A stretch of DNA of 64,000 nucleotides from Anaeromyxobacter oryzae (GCF_023169945.1 NZ_AP025591.1:3902481-3966480); one strand, 5' to 3'. Positions 36,362-45,337 are shown, counted from the first letter of the stretch. Translations and numbers: made by a program. The notes: a model not told the origin generated them from the sequence alone.

Positions 36362-37459
36362 CTACCCGATCCCGAGGATCCGGTACGCGACGCGGTACAC
36401 CTCCGGCGGCACGCTCGCCTCCCAGAAGCCGGTCGCGCGAGCGACCGCCCAGAAGCCGAGCATCACCGCGAGGGTCGCGGCGGGCACGAGCCAGGGCGAC
36501 CAGGCCCGCGCGCCCTTCCGCGTGACGCCCAGGCAGTCCGGCGTGCTGCACGCGGCGACGCACGACATGCAGCCGGTGCACTCCGTCGAGAGCACGCGGA
36601 GCTTCGCGTGCACCTGGATCTCGTTCGGGCAGGCGCGGGTGCAGGCGCGGCAGTCGTTGCAGGCGTCGGGATCGCGGCGGACGGAGACCGGCGAGAGGAA
36701 GCTCGCGAGGCCGAGCAGCGCGCCGTAGGGGCAGAGCCAGCGGCACCAGGCGTGCTTCACGACGAGCGACAGCGCCACGAGCCCGCCGAGCACCGCCGCC
36801 ATCGTCGCGGACGGGTGCGCGAACAGCTCGAGCATCTTCGCGTCCGCCGCGAGGTTGTACGGCGCCTGCATGAAGCCCTCGATGGCCTCGAGCGGCATCA
36901 TGACGACGACCGTCCAGAGGAAGAACGCGAGCAGGAGGTACTTCACCGCGGAGAGCGGCAGGTCGAGCCACCGCGGCACCGCCGGCCAGCGGCGGCGCCA
37001 GAGCGTCTTCCGGCCGAGCCACTCCAGCGCCCGCGAGATCGTGCCGACCGGGCAGACCCAGGAGCAGAACGCCTTCCGCGCGACGAACGCGGTCGCGATC
37101 GCCGCGAGGAAGATCGTGAGGCCCGCGGGGTGGACCACGTCCCAGTAGCGGGTGAGGAAGAAGCGCTTCGCCGCGACGAGCGCCGCGATGGGCAGGAACG
37201 CCTCCACCGCCGGCGGGCGAGCGACGGAGATCGGCCCGTCGCCGAGGACGGCGTCGTGGAAGCGGACGAACTGCCAGGCGACGAGGAGGAGGAACGCGAC
37301 GTACGCGAGCTGCACGACCCAGCGGACCCGGGGGAGGGCGCGGTACGGGTTCCGCCACTTCTCGGCGCGCGCCGGCGCGTCCGGCAGGATCGCGAGCGGC
37401 GAGGGCGAGGCGGAAGGCGTCTTCGAGTGCGGTGCGGGCGCGTCGTGCTGCGTGCTCAA
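36362..37459 (-). CDS. NapH/CcoG-like membrane polyferredoxin
   Basis: About 365 aa. Hydrophilic N-terminus, then 5-6 membrane helices with CSWVCPVG and CRWLCPYG (the CxxxCP motifs of NapH-type proteins) and two [4Fe-4S] sites, CNDCRACTRACPNEI and CTGCMSCVAACSTPDCLG, followed by a last helix. It should carry electrons at the cytoplasmic membrane; no nap, nos or cytochrome oxidase genes are nearby. I chose the TTG at 37459 because gggggagaggatcgagg lies in front of it. A GTG near 37491 is possible but overlaps a -10-like TAAGGT. Confidence 0.82.
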   Translation of the reverse strand: MSTQHDAPAPHSKTPSASPSPLAILPDAPARAEKWRNPYRALPRVRWVVQLAYVAFLLLVAWQFVRFHDAVLGDGPISVARPPAVEAFLPIAALVAAKRFFLTRYWDVVHPAGLTIFLAAIATAFVARKAFCSWVCPVGTISRALEWLGRKTLWRRRWPAVPRWLDLPLSAVKYLLLAFFLWTVVVMMPLEAIEGFMQAPYNLAADAKMLELFAHPSATMAAVLGGLVALSLVVKHAWCRWLCPYGALLGLASFLSPVSVRRDPDACNDCRACTRACPNEIQVHAKLRVLSTECTGCMSCVAACSTPDCLGVTRKGARAWSPWLVPAATLAVMLGFWAVARATGFWEASVPPEVYRVAYRILGIG

Positions 37460-37780
37460 GGCCTCGATCCTCTCCCCCTCGGCGCGGCGCACCTTAACCC
37501 GGGACGCGTTTCCGCCACAATCGGCTGGACACCCACAGCGCCGCCGCCGCGCCCACCGCCCGGGTCGGGGCGGCCGGGGTGGCCGGCGAGCGCGCGATCG
37601 CGTGGCCGCGAGCGGTCCCGGACGGTTGCGGCGCGATCGGGTCCCGGGCGCCACGGCGTGCCCCGCGGTCGCGGCCTGCGCGCGGGCGCGCAGGCCGCGT
37701 CCGGGCGTGACCTCCACGCTGTCGCGCGGGGCGTTAGGATCCCCTCGCCCGGAGCCCCTGCTCCGGCGGAGGCGAGGACG
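37460..37780. other. Divergent promoter region, no gene
   Basis: 321 nt between the polyferredoxin and universal stress genes. On the minus strand TAAGGT lies near 37492-37497. On the plus strand TAGGAT is at 37735-37740, about 40 nt before the stress-protein ATG, with a small hairpin (ccggag/ctccgg, 37750-37767) in the leader. The rest is GC-rich and unremarkable. Confidence 0.4.
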
Positions 37781-38245
37781 ATGCTCACCGCGGACTGGAA
37801 GAAGATCTGCTGCCCCATCGACTTCTCCGACGCCTCTCGCGCCGCGATGGAGGTCGCGGGCGACCTCGCGCGCCGCTTCGGCGCCGAGCTCGTGCTCCTG
37901 CACGCGTACCCGATCCCCGGGTACACCTTCCCGGACGGCTCGATCGTCGCGAGCCCGAAGATGATGCAGGAGCTCGCGGACCAGGCCGAGCGGCACCTCC
38001 AGGAGTGGCGCGCCGACGCCGAGAAGCTCGGGATCTCCCGCGTCACGACCGCGAAGGCGATCGGCGAGCCTGCGGCGGAGATCGTCGCCTTCGCGAAGGA
38101 GCAGGGCGTGGGGCTCGTCGTCGTGGGGACGCACGGCCGGACCGGCCTCGAGCACGCGCTCATGGGCTCCATCGCGGAGCGCGTCGTCCGCCGCGCGGGG
38201 TGCCCGGTGCTGACCGTCCACCCCGAGGGCCACGCGCGCCGCTGA
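37781..38245 (+). CDS. Universal stress protein (UspA family)
   Basis: 154 aa single Usp domain. ICCPIDFSDASRAAMEVA at the N-terminus and the ATP-binding signature GTHGRTGLEHALMGSIAERVV, then CPVLTVHP, fit the ATP-binding UspFG/MJ0577 type. Shine-Dalgarno ggaggcgagg precedes the ATG. The C-terminal 86 nt overlap the 3' end of the convergent START-like gene. It is likely expressed under starvation, energy or oxygen stress. Confidence 0.94.
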   Translation: MLTADWKKICCPIDFSDASRAAMEVAGDLARRFGAELVLLHAYPIPGYTFPDGSIVASPKMMQELADQAERHLQEWRADAEKLGISRVTTAKAIGEPAAEIVAFAKEQGVGLVVVGTHGRTGLEHALMGSIAERVVRRAGCPVLTVHPEGHARR

Positions 38246-38723
38246 TCGGGAGACCGCGTCCTGCTGGCGCGAGCAGCGCGGCGATCCGCTCGCGCCGGAA
38301 GTCGAAGATCCTCCCGAGCGCGCGCGACACGAACACGGCGTGCGCGACGGCTCCGAGCGGCCCGAGCGGCAGCTCGTACTCGACGCGATCGTGGACGAGC
38401 GTCCCGCCGCCGGGCGCGTCCTCGAAGCGGTGCGTGTGCTCCCAGCGCCGGTACGGCCCGCGGAGCTGCACGTCCACGAACCGGACGCCCGGCTCCACGA
38501 CGGCGATGCGGGTGCGCCAGCGGAAGGGCACGCCGAAGAGCGACAGCCGGTAGTCGATCAGCCCGCCGGGGATCATCGCGATCTCGCCGGGGGTCGTGAT
38601 CCGGAACCGCAGGAAGCGCGGCGTGATCGCCTCGAGGTTGTGCGCGTCCGCGAAGAACGCGAACACCTCGGCGCGGGGGCGGGCGACGAGCTGCGTCCGC
38701 TCGAGGACGTGAGGACGGGTCAT
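38160..38723 (-). CDS. SRPBCC (START-like) protein
   Basis: 187 aa. HVLERTQLVARPRAEVFAFF and DAHNLEAITPRFLRFRI at the N-terminus, then MIPGGLIDYRLSLFGVPFRW, RGPYRRWEHTHRF and VEYELPLGPLG form the cyclase/dehydrase-like ligand-binding fold. The ligand is unknown. Shine-Dalgarno gggaggagcc lies before the ATG. After about residue 150 the tail is low-complexity Gly/Arg/Pro, and the last 86 nt overlap the stress-protein gene, so the true 3' end may have been extended by loss of a stop codon. Confidence 0.78.
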   Translation of the reverse strand: MTRPHVLERTQLVARPRAEVFAFFADAHNLEAITPRFLRFRITTPGEIAMIPGGLIDYRLSLFGVPFRWRTRIAVVEPGVRFVDVQLRGPYRRWEHTHRFEDAPGGGTLVHDRVEYELPLGPLGAVAHAVFVSRALGRIFDFRRERIAALLAPAGRGLPISGARGPRGGRSAPGTPRGGRRAPRWSP

Positions 38724-38898
38724 GTTGGCTCCTCCCGACGTGCGGTCGCGGTCCGAGTAACCGCGGCGCGGGGCGCGCGCATCCGCACGGCGCCGCCGCA
38801 CCGCTCGTCCACCGAACGCCAAAGGAATGTTTGGCATCCCTCCGGGCCGGGCGCTATTCACGCCGAGGCGCCGGTCGTGCCCAAGGGAGGACGTCGAG

Positions 38899-39882
38899 AT
38901 GGCCGAACTGGTCACCGAGTACATGGGGCTCGCGCTCCCGAGCCCCCTCGTCCTCGCGAGCTCGGCGTTCTCGAACCGGGTGGAGAACCTCGAGATGGCG
39001 GAGGGCCACGGGGCCGGCGCGGTCGTGCTCCGGTCGCTGTTCGAGGAGCTGATCGAGGCGGCGTCGACCGCGCTCGAGGAGGAGCTCGCTCGCGGGGCGG
39101 AGTCGAACCCGGAGGCGCGCACCTACTTCCCGCCGCAGCGGGTCGGGCCGCACGAGTACCTCTCGCTCGTCGAGCGCGCGAAGCGCGCGCTCGAGGTCCC
39201 GGTGATCGCGAGCCTCAACTGCTGCGCCCCGGGCAGCTGGACCGAGTACGCGCGGGAGATCGAGCAGGCCGGGGCGGACGCCATCGAGGTGAACCTGTAC
39301 GCCGTCGAGGCCGATCCGCGGGTGTCGAGCGCGGAGATCGAGCAGCGGTACCTCGACATCGTCGAGGCGGTCCGCGACGCCGTGCACGTGCCGATCGCGG
39401 TGAAGCTCTCGCCCTACTTCACGTCCCTCGCCCACTTCGCGGCGCGGCTCGACGCGCTCGGGGTGAACGCGGTGGTGCTCTTCAACCGCTTCCTGCAGCC
39501 GGACATCTCGCTCGAGAAGATGGCGGCGGTGCCGTCGATGACGCTCTCGACGCCCGCCGAGATGCTCGTGTCGCTCCGCTGGATCGGGATCCTGCACGGG
39601 CGCGTGAGGGCGCACCTCGCCGCCTCGACGGGCGTCTACGACGCGCCGGGCGTGCTGAAGCAGATCCTCGCCGGCGCCCAGGTCGTCCAGGTCGCCTCGA
39701 CGCTCGTGAAGAACGGCATCCCGCACATGGGCAAGATCCTGGCGGGCGTCGAGGACTGGCTCGATCGGAAGGGGACGACGCTCGACGCCATCCGCGGCAC
39801 GCTCTCGCAGCGCGAGCTGCAGGACCCGGGGGCCTTCGAGCGCGCCCAGTACGTTCACCTCATCCTCTCGCAGAACATCTGA
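38899..39882 (+). CDS. Dihydroorotate dehydrogenase-like protein
   Basis: 327 aa TIM-barrel flavoprotein of the PyrD-like group. VLASSAFSNRVENLEMAE, VIASLNCCAPGSWTEYA, VEVNL-type IEVNLYAVEADPR, PIAVKLSPYF and the C-terminal TGVYDAPGVLKQILAGA and VQVASTLVKNG mark FMN and phosphate sites. The active-site loop Cys/Ser of true DHODs is not clear, so it may act on another substrate. In anaerobes such paralogues often lie near 2-oxoacid:ferredoxin oxidoreductase genes; here that operon is about 5 kb upstream. Shine-Dalgarno gggagg precedes the ATG. Confidence 0.85.
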   Translation: MAELVTEYMGLALPSPLVLASSAFSNRVENLEMAEGHGAGAVVLRSLFEELIEAASTALEEELARGAESNPEARTYFPPQRVGPHEYLSLVERAKRALEVPVIASLNCCAPGSWTEYAREIEQAGADAIEVNLYAVEADPRVSSAEIEQRYLDIVEAVRDAVHVPIAVKLSPYFTSLAHFAARLDALGVNAVVLFNRFLQPDISLEKMAAVPSMTLSTPAEMLVSLRWIGILHGRVRAHLAASTGVYDAPGVLKQILAGAQVVQVASTLVKNGIPHMGKILAGVEDWLDRKGTTLDAIRGTLSQRELQDPGAFERAQYVHLILSQNI

Positions 39883-39918
39883 CCCCGCGGCCGCGGGCCG
39901 CCGTGGCAGGATCCACCG

Positions 39919-40560
39919 ATGCCCGAGCCCGCGCCCCACGCCCGCCCACCCGGGGCACCACCGCCGAAGGGCGCGCACGGGATCCTGCGCAGCTTCGCGT
40001 GGGCTTGGACCGGGCTCGCCGAGACGGCGCTCCGGGAGCGGAACCTCCGCGTCCAGCTCGCCGCGGGCGTCCTGGTGTCCTGCTTCGCCGCGGTCGCACC
40101 GCTCGCGCCGGTGGAGCGCGCGCTCCTGCTGCTCTGTGCCGCCGCGGTGATCGCCGCCGAGGCGGCGAACTCCGCGCTCGAGGCGGTGGTGGATCTCGCC
40201 GCGCCCGGGGTCGACGAGCGGGCGCGGATCGCGAAGGACGCGGCGGCGGGCGCGGTGCTCGCGTTCGCGGCGGGCACGGCGGTCGCCCTGCTCGCCATCG
40301 GGCTCCCGGCGCTCCCGGCGCTGCGGGCACGGGGCGGCGCGCTGGTGGTCCCGGCCGCCGCCGCCCTCGGCGTCGCCGCTGCGACGGGGGCGCTGCCATC
40401 GCCGGGACGGCGGGGCCGCGTGATCGACGTCGCGCTCGCGGTGGGAGGCGTCGCCGGGCTCGTGCCGGTGGCGCGGGCGGCGGAGGCGCCGGCGGGCGTG
40501 CTCGCGGCGGCGCTCCTCCTCGCGCTCGGCGCAGACGCGGCCCGCCGGCGCGGACGGTAG
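39919..40560 (+). CDS. dgkA: Diacylglycerol kinase (DgkA) family, C-terminally extended
   Basis: Inner-membrane lipid kinase family recycling diacylglycerol to phosphatidic acid (or undecaprenol kinase). 213 aa, against about 120 for classic DgkA. After a Pro-rich N-terminus come GILRSFAWAWTGLAETALRERNLRVQ, EAANSALEAVVD (the E-x2-N-x6-D catalytic signature) and RIAKDAAAGAV. About 90 extra residues follow with three more hydrophobic helices of PAP2-less, unknown function. It lies 36 nt after the DHOD-like gene and ends directly against a convergent gene. Confidence 0.85.
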   Translation: MPEPAPHARPPGAPPPKGAHGILRSFAWAWTGLAETALRERNLRVQLAAGVLVSCFAAVAPLAPVERALLLLCAAAVIAAEAANSALEAVVDLAAPGVDERARIAKDAAAGAVLAFAAGTAVALLAIGLPALPALRARGGALVVPAAAALGVAAATGALPSPGRRGRVIDVALAVGGVAGLVPVARAAEAPAGVLAAALLLALGADAARRRGR

Positions 40561-40830
40561 CTAGCGCTCGTCCTCTCCGCGCTCCGGCAGCGTCCGGTCG
40601 GCGGGCGGCGGAGGGACCTGCTCGCGCGAGAGCGCCTCGGACGCGGCCTCGTCGCCGGCGTGCACCGTCTCGGCGGCGCGGTCGTCCTGCTCCTGCGTCC
40701 AGCTCGTGGGCGCGGACGAGAGCCCCTCCAGCGGCCGCTCGCGGTGATCGCTCTCCGTCTCGAGGTCCTTGAGCTCCTGCTCGCGGCGGATCGCGAGCTC
40801 GCGCTGCCGCTGCCGCTCCATGGGATCCAT
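40561..40830 (-). CDS. Small hydrophilic hypothetical protein
   Basis: 89 aa, highly charged: MDPMERQRQRELAIRREQEL leads into an Asp/Glu/Arg-rich, probably disordered chain with PPPPADRTLP near the end. I recognise no family. A strong Shine-Dalgarno (aggaggaggcgcc) sits before the ATG at 40830, which supports real translation. Its stop is immediately next to that of dgkA. It is divergent from rubrerythrin (269 nt between starts), so it could be a stress-linked protein, but that is a guess. Confidence 0.6.
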   Translation of the reverse strand: MDPMERQRQRELAIRREQELKDLETESDHRERPLEGLSSAPTSWTQEQDDRAAETVHAGDEAASEALSREQVPPPPADRTLPERGEDER

Positions 40831-41099
40831 GGCGCCTCCTCCTCGGAGGTTGCGCACACGCACGGGCTCCCGCACCGCGCGTCCCGGCCGCCGCCGCCTC
40901 GCAGGGACGATCCTCGACGCACCGCGCCGCAGCCCCATGCGGGGCGATGAAACGCGATCGTCCGCGGCTACGAATCTGGCACCGCGCGAGCAGACGACCC
41001 CGGGCGAAACGAGGGCGCGGGCGCGTGCTGAACGAGCGTCCGCCGCCGGAGGCTCGCGCCGAGGGGCTCACTCAGACTCGAAACCACGGAGGAAGATCG

Positions 41100-41519
41100 A
41101 TGGCCCAGCTCAAGGGAAGCAAGACCGAGAAGAACCTGAAGGACGCGTTCGCCGGGGAGTCGCAGGCGAACCGCCGGTACCTGTACTTCGCCAAGGTCGC
41201 CGACGTGGAGGGCTACCCCGAGGTCGCCGCGAACTTCCGCGAGACCGCCGAGGGCGAGACGGGCCACGCGCACGGGCACCTCGACTTCCTGAAGGCCGTC
41301 GGCGACCCCGCCACCGGCCTCCCCATCGGCGACAGCAGCACGAACCTCAAGGCGGCGATCGCCGGCGAGACGCACGAGTACACCGACATGTACCCGGGCA
41401 TGGCGAAGACCGCGCGCGAGGAGGGGTTCGCCGAGGTCGCCGACTGGTTCGAGACGCTGGCCAAGGCCGAGAAGTCCCACGCCGGCCGCTTCGACAAGAT
41501 GCTGAAGTCGATCAGCTAG
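41100..41519 (+). CDS. Rubrerythrin (ferritin-like domain only)
   Basis: 139 aa four-helix diiron protein that reduces hydrogen peroxide. Iron ligands are visible in [28 protein letters not shown] and AKAEKSHA. The C-terminal rubredoxin domain of classic rubrerythrin (about 45 aa with CxxC pairs) is absent, so electrons must come from another protein. Shine-Dalgarno ggaggaag at 41088-41095. A strong terminator follows, but the next two genes (CCG-type Fe-S protein, DUF3501) belong to the same conserved neighbourhood. Confidence 0.94.
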   Translation: MAQLKGSKTEKNLKDAFAGESQANRRYLYFAKVADVEGYPEVAANFRETAEGETGHAHGHLDFLKAVGDPATGLPIGDSSTNLKAAIAGETHEYTDMYPGMAKTAREEGFAEVADWFETLAKAEKSHAGRFDKMLKSIS

Positions 41520-41543
41520 CGGCCCGCCGATCGACCATCCGTG

Positions 41544-41583
41544 ACCCGGCGCGCTCCCTCTCAGGGGGTGCGCCGGGTTTCTC
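41544..41583 (+). terminator. Rho-independent terminator after rubrerythrin
   Basis: Stem acccggcgc (41544-41552) pairs with gcgccgggt (41570-41578), with a 17 nt loop and ttct after. It lies 24 nt after the stop codon, so the downstream Fe-S gene needs read-through or its own promoter. Confidence 0.8.
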
Positions 41584-41620
41584 GTCACCGGATCCGCGCT
41601 CGCCGCGGGAGACTTCCACC

Positions 41621-43003
41621 ATGAGCACGCCAGAGAAGCGGATCTCGTACCAGCCGACCCCCGGCCTCTCCTACGATCCCTCGGAGGCGAGGTACTGGGA
41701 CCCCGCGGCGCTCGACGGCGAGGTGAGGCGCGCGTTCGAGATCTGTCACGGCTGCCGGATGTGCTTCAAGTACTGCGACACGTTCCCGAGCCTGTTCGCC
41801 CTCATCGACCAGAAGCACGACGGCGACGTCCTGAAGCTCTCGCCGGGCGAGGTGAACGACGTCCTCGACACGTGCTTCCAGTGCAAGCTCTGCGAGGTGC
41901 AGTGCCCGTACACCCCGCGCGACGGGCACGAGTTCCAGCTCGACTTCCCCAAGCTCGTGCACCGGTACCGGGGCGTCCGCCAGAAGGGGAAGCCGCGGAG
42001 CCTCCGGCAGCGCGTGCTCAACGATCCCGACCGCGCCGGCAAGATGGCCCGCCTCTCCCTGGGGCTCGCGAACGTCGCGAACCGGACGCGCCCGCTGCGC
42101 GTCCTCATGGAGAAGACGGTCGGGATTCACCGGGACAAGCTGCTGCCCGCCTTCGCGCCGCGCGCGTTCGACGTGTGGGCGGAGGAGCACGGATACGTGA
42201 AGGCCGAGCCGGGCGGCGAGGCGGTCCTGTTCCAGACCTGCTTCGTGCAGCACAACGAGCCGGAGCTCGGGAGGGACGCGCTGTTCGTGCTCCGGAAGAA
42301 CGGGGTCGACGTGTCCGTCGTGAAGGGGCTCGCCTGCTGCGGCATGCCGGCCTGGGAGGCGGGCGACCTCGAGTCGCTCCGCGCCTGGGCGCGGAAGGAC
42401 CTCGACCTCCTCGGGCCGTACGTGGAGCGCGGGGCGAAGGTGCTCGTGGTGAACCCGACCTGCTCGATGATGATGCGCCGCGAGTGGCCGCACCTCGTCG
42501 AGCCCGCAGACCGCCCGCGCGCGGAGAAGCTCGCGGCGGCGGTGATGGACGTCTCCGAGTTCCTCTGGTCGATCCGCAACGAGCCGCGCTTCCAGACCGA
42601 CTTCAAGTCCACGCCGCCCGGCGGGAGGGTGGCGTACCACGCACCGTGCCACCTCCGGGCGCAGGGGATCGGCTTCAAGGGCCGCGATCTCGCGCGCAAG
42701 CTCCCGGGCGTCACCGTGAGCGGCACGGTGATGGAGTGCTGCGGCCACGACGGGACTTACGCGATGACGGTGGAGGGCTTCGAGCCGTCGCAGCGGGTCG
42801 GCGCGAAGGCCTTCGCCGGGATGAAGGCCGCCGAGGCGGAGGTCTGGGTCACCGACTGCCCGCTCGCGGCGCTCCAGTTCGAGCAGCACGCGGGGAAGAA
42901 GCCGCTCCACCCGGTGACGCTCCTCGCGCGCGCGTACCGCGGCGAGGGCTTCGAGGCGCGCCGCGGCCCACCCGGTGCGCGCGGTGACGGAGGTGAGTCA
43001 TGA
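41621..43003 (+). CDS. CCG-domain Fe-S oxidoreductase (GlpC/HdrD-like)
   Basis: 460 aa. Two N-terminal [4Fe-4S] motifs, CHGCRMCFKYCDTFP and CFQCKLCEVQCPYTP, then two cysteine-rich CCG domains (FQTCFVQH ... GLACCGMPAWEAG and APCHLRAQGIG ... MECCGHDG). This is the GlpC / heterodisulfide-reductase D layout, without FAD. With rubrerythrin and DUF3501 as neighbours it probably delivers electrons for peroxide detoxification rather than glycerol-3-phosphate oxidation. Its stop overlaps the next ATG (ATGA). The ATG at 41621 gives MSTPEKRISYQP. Confidence 0.92.
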   Translation: MSTPEKRISYQPTPGLSYDPSEARYWDPAALDGEVRRAFEICHGCRMCFKYCDTFPSLFALIDQKHDGDVLKLSPGEVNDVLDTCFQCKLCEVQCPYTPRDGHEFQLDFPKLVHRYRGVRQKGKPRSLRQRVLNDPDRAGKMARLSLGLANVANRTRPLRVLMEKTVGIHRDKLLPAFAPRAFDVWAEEHGYVKAEPGGEAVLFQTCFVQHNEPELGRDALFVLRKNGVDVSVVKGLACCGMPAWEAGDLESLRAWARKDLDLLGPYVERGAKVLVVNPTCSMMMRREWPHLVEPADRPRAEKLAAAVMDVSEFLWSIRNEPRFQTDFKSTPPGGRVAYHAPCHLRAQGIGFKGRDLARKLPGVTVSGTVMECCGHDGTYAMTVEGFEPSQRVGAKAFAGMKAAEAEVWVTDCPLAALQFEQHAGKKPLHPVTLLARAYRGEGFEARRGPPGARGDGGES

Positions 43004-43563
43004 GGCCGGTGCGGCGGGAGGAGCTCCTCGAGCTCGCGATGTACGAGCGATCGCGCGCCGAGATCCGCACGGCCATCCTCGAGGCGAAGCGCAGGCGGCG
43101 GGTGCACGTCGCGGGCGTGCTCACGTTCCTGTTCGAGAACACCGCGACGATCCGCTACCAGATCCAGGAGATGATGCGGGCCGAGCACATGGCGAAGGAG
43201 GAGGACATCCGCCACGAGCTCGAGACGTACAACGAGCTGCTCGGCGGGCAGGGCGAGCTCGGGGTGTCCCTCCTCATCGAGATCCCGGAGCCGGAGCAGC
43301 GGGACGCCAAGCTGCGCGCCTGGACCGCGCTGCCGTCCCACCTCTACCTCGAGCTGCCGGGCGGCGAGCGCATCCGACCGCGGTTCGATCCACGACAGGT
43401 CGGGGACGACCGGCTCTCGTCGGTCCAGTACCTCAAGTTCGACGTCCGCGGCACGCCGCCCGTCGCAGTCGGCGTCGACCTGCCCGGGCTCGAGGGGCGC
43501 ACGGAGCTCGACGCCGAGCAGCGCGACGCGCTGGCGCAGGACCTCGCGCAGGAACCTGGATAG
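43000..43563 (+). CDS. DUF3501 family protein
   Basis: 187 aa cytoplasmic protein. ELLELAMYERSRAEIRTAIL, RRVHVAGVLTFLFENTATIR, YQIQEMMRAE and YLKFDVRG match DUF3501, a family regularly next to rubrerythrin and CCG-type Fe-S protein genes. Its biochemical role is not known to me. It overlaps the Fe-S gene by 4 nt, so the two are translationally coupled and probably form one functional unit. Confidence 0.85.
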   Translation: MRPVRREELLELAMYERSRAEIRTAILEAKRRRRVHVAGVLTFLFENTATIRYQIQEMMRAEHMAKEEDIRHELETYNELLGGQGELGVSLLIEIPEPEQRDAKLRAWTALPSHLYLELPGGERIRPRFDPRQVGDDRLSSVQYLKFDVRGTPPVAVGVDLPGLEGRTELDAEQRDALAQDLAQEPG

Positions 43564-43691
43564 CGCGCGCTCGGCGGTCTCACCCGGCGGTTCATCCCGC
43601 GCTCGAAGGACTCCCACCTGCACTGCGCTTCGCCCACAATGGGCGCAAGACGGTCGGGGGCGCTCCTTGCGCCGAGGCCGGAGGGGGAGCG

Positions 43692-44231
43692 ATGGCCGGG
43701 TATCATCCGCCGCAACGTGCGGTCCGCGCGGCGGTCCTGTGTGGCGCGCGGTGGCTCGAGGGGACCTTCCACGTCCCGCAGCGCCACGCGTTCGACGATC
43801 ACCTCTCCAACCCGCGCGCGTTCCTCGCCCTCACCGACGTGGTCCTCGGCGGCGGTCCGCCGAGGCCATTCCTCGCGCTCCGCTCGGCGGTCGCCCAGGT
43901 GGTCGTCCCGCAGGTTCCCGTCGAGGCGCTGCTGCTCGCGGAGCTCCCGAACGCGAAGCTCCGCGAGGTGACGTGCTACCTCGAGCGCGTCGCGCTGCAC
44001 GGCAGCGTCGCGCTGCTCCCGGGCGTCCGCACGAGCGACTTCCTCGCGCACCAGGACGGCTTCATCACGCTCCGGAGCTGCCGGATGGTGCCCGGGCTCG
44101 GTGGGCGGACCGAGCCGCTCGGCGCGGTGCTCGTGAACGCCGCCTCGGTGATCGCGGTCGCGGAGGACCGGTCCGGCGCCGTCGCGCCGCTCGCGACCCC
44201 CGCCCCGGGCGCGCTCCGCGCTCCCGCCTGA
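43692..44231 (+). CDS. Hypothetical protein, 179 aa
   Basis: No family recognised. No signal peptide or clear membrane helix. A core of beta-type segments (GTFHVPQRHAFDDHL, AFLALTDVVLG, AQVVVPQVPVEALLL, ERVALHGSVALL, FITLRSCRM) ends in an Ala/Pro-rich tail. The alternating short hydrophobic strands suggest a small beta-barrel. Shine-Dalgarno ggagggggag precedes the ATG at 43692. It stands between DUF3501 and an aldo/keto reductase on the same strand, but with 128 and 116 nt gaps. Confidence 0.65.
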   Translation: MAGYHPPQRAVRAAVLCGARWLEGTFHVPQRHAFDDHLSNPRAFLALTDVVLGGGPPRPFLALRSAVAQVVVPQVPVEALLLAELPNAKLREVTCYLERVALHGSVALLPGVRTSDFLAHQDGFITLRSCRMVPGLGGRTEPLGAVLVNAASVIAVAEDRSGAVAPLATPAPGALRAPA

Positions 44232-44347
44232 TCGCACGGCCGCCCGCCCGGCGTATCGCCCGCCGCGGTCGCCCCATCTCGGCGCCACGGCGCGCCGCCG
44301 TTGGCCGTATGTCCCCGGCTCCGCGTGACCCCGCGCCCGGAGGCGCC

Positions 44348-45337
44348 ATGGAGTACGTCTCGATGCCCGGCCTGCCGTTCCCCGCCTCTCGCGTCGCCCT
44401 CGGCACGTGGGCGATCGGCGGGTGGCTGTGGGGCGGCACCGACGCCGCGGACGCGATCCGGACCATCCACGCGGCGCTCGACCTCGGCGTGAACCTCGTC
44501 GACACGGCGCCGGTGTACGGCTTCGGGCGCGCAGAGGAGCTCGTCGGCGAGGCGCTCGCGGCATCCGGGCGACGGGACCGCGTGCTCGTCGCGACGAAGT
44601 GCGGCCTCGACTGGACGCGCGGCGCGCTCCGGCGGGACGCGTCGCCGGCGCGGATCGCGCGCGAGGTGGAGGACTCGCTGCGGCGGCTCCGGGTGGACGT
44701 CATCGACCTGTACCAGGTCCACTGGCCCGACGCGGGGGTGCCGCTCGACGAGACCGGGCGCGCGCTCGAGGGCCTCGCGCGTGCGGGGAAGATCCGCGCC
44801 ATCGGCGTGTCGAACTTCACGGCGGCGCAGGTCGAGCGGTTCCGGGCCACGGCGCCGGTCGCGACCGTCCAGCCCCCGTACAACCTCTTCGAGCGCGGTA
44901 TCGACGCCGAGCTCCTCCCGTACTGCCGGAAGGAGGGGATCGCGACGCTCGCCTACGGCGCCCTCTGCCGCGGCCTCCTCTCCGGGCGGATGGCGCCCGG
45001 CACGACGTTCCAGGGCGACGACTTGCGGCGCGGCGATCCCAAGTTCCGGCCGCCGCGCTTCGCCCAGTACCTCGCCGCGGTCGCCGCGCTCGACGCGCTC
45101 GCGCGCGACCGGTTCGGGCGCACCGTGCTCGAGCTCGCCGTCCGGTGGTTGCTGGACCAGCCCGGCGTGTCGGTGGCGCTCTGGGGTGCGCGGCGGCCGT
45201 CGCAGCTCGACCCGGTTCCGCGCGTGTTCGGGTGGCGCCTCGACGACGCGGCCCGGGCGCGCGTGGACCAGATCGTGCGCGAGCACGTCACGGACCCGGT
45301 GGGCCCGGAGTTCATGGCCCCGCCCGATTCGGCGTGA
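44348..45337 (+). CDS. Aldo/keto reductase
   Basis: 329 aa NADPH-dependent TIM-barrel oxidoreductase. The catalytic tetrad is visible: Asp and Tyr in VDTAPVYGFGRAEELVG, Lys in VATKCGL and His in YQVHWPD. AIGVSNFTAAQ and GVSVALWGARRPSQL complete the AKR signatures. The N-terminal ALGTWAIGGWLWGG is typical of the AKR11/AKR12-like group. The physiological substrate is unknown. Shine-Dalgarno cggaggc before the ATG. Confidence 0.93.
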   Translation: MEYVSMPGLPFPASRVALGTWAIGGWLWGGTDAADAIRTIHAALDLGVNLVDTAPVYGFGRAEELVGEALAASGRRDRVLVATKCGLDWTRGALRRDASPARIAREVEDSLRRLRVDVIDLYQVHWPDAGVPLDETGRALEGLARAGKIRAIGVSNFTAAQVERFRATAPVATVQPPYNLFERGIDAELLPYCRKEGIATLAYGALCRGLLSGRMAPGTTFQGDDLRRGDPKFRPPRFAQYLAAVAALDALARDRFGRTVLELAVRWLLDQPGVSVALWGARRPSQLDPVPRVFGWRLDDAARARVDQIVREHVTDPVGPEFMAPPDSA

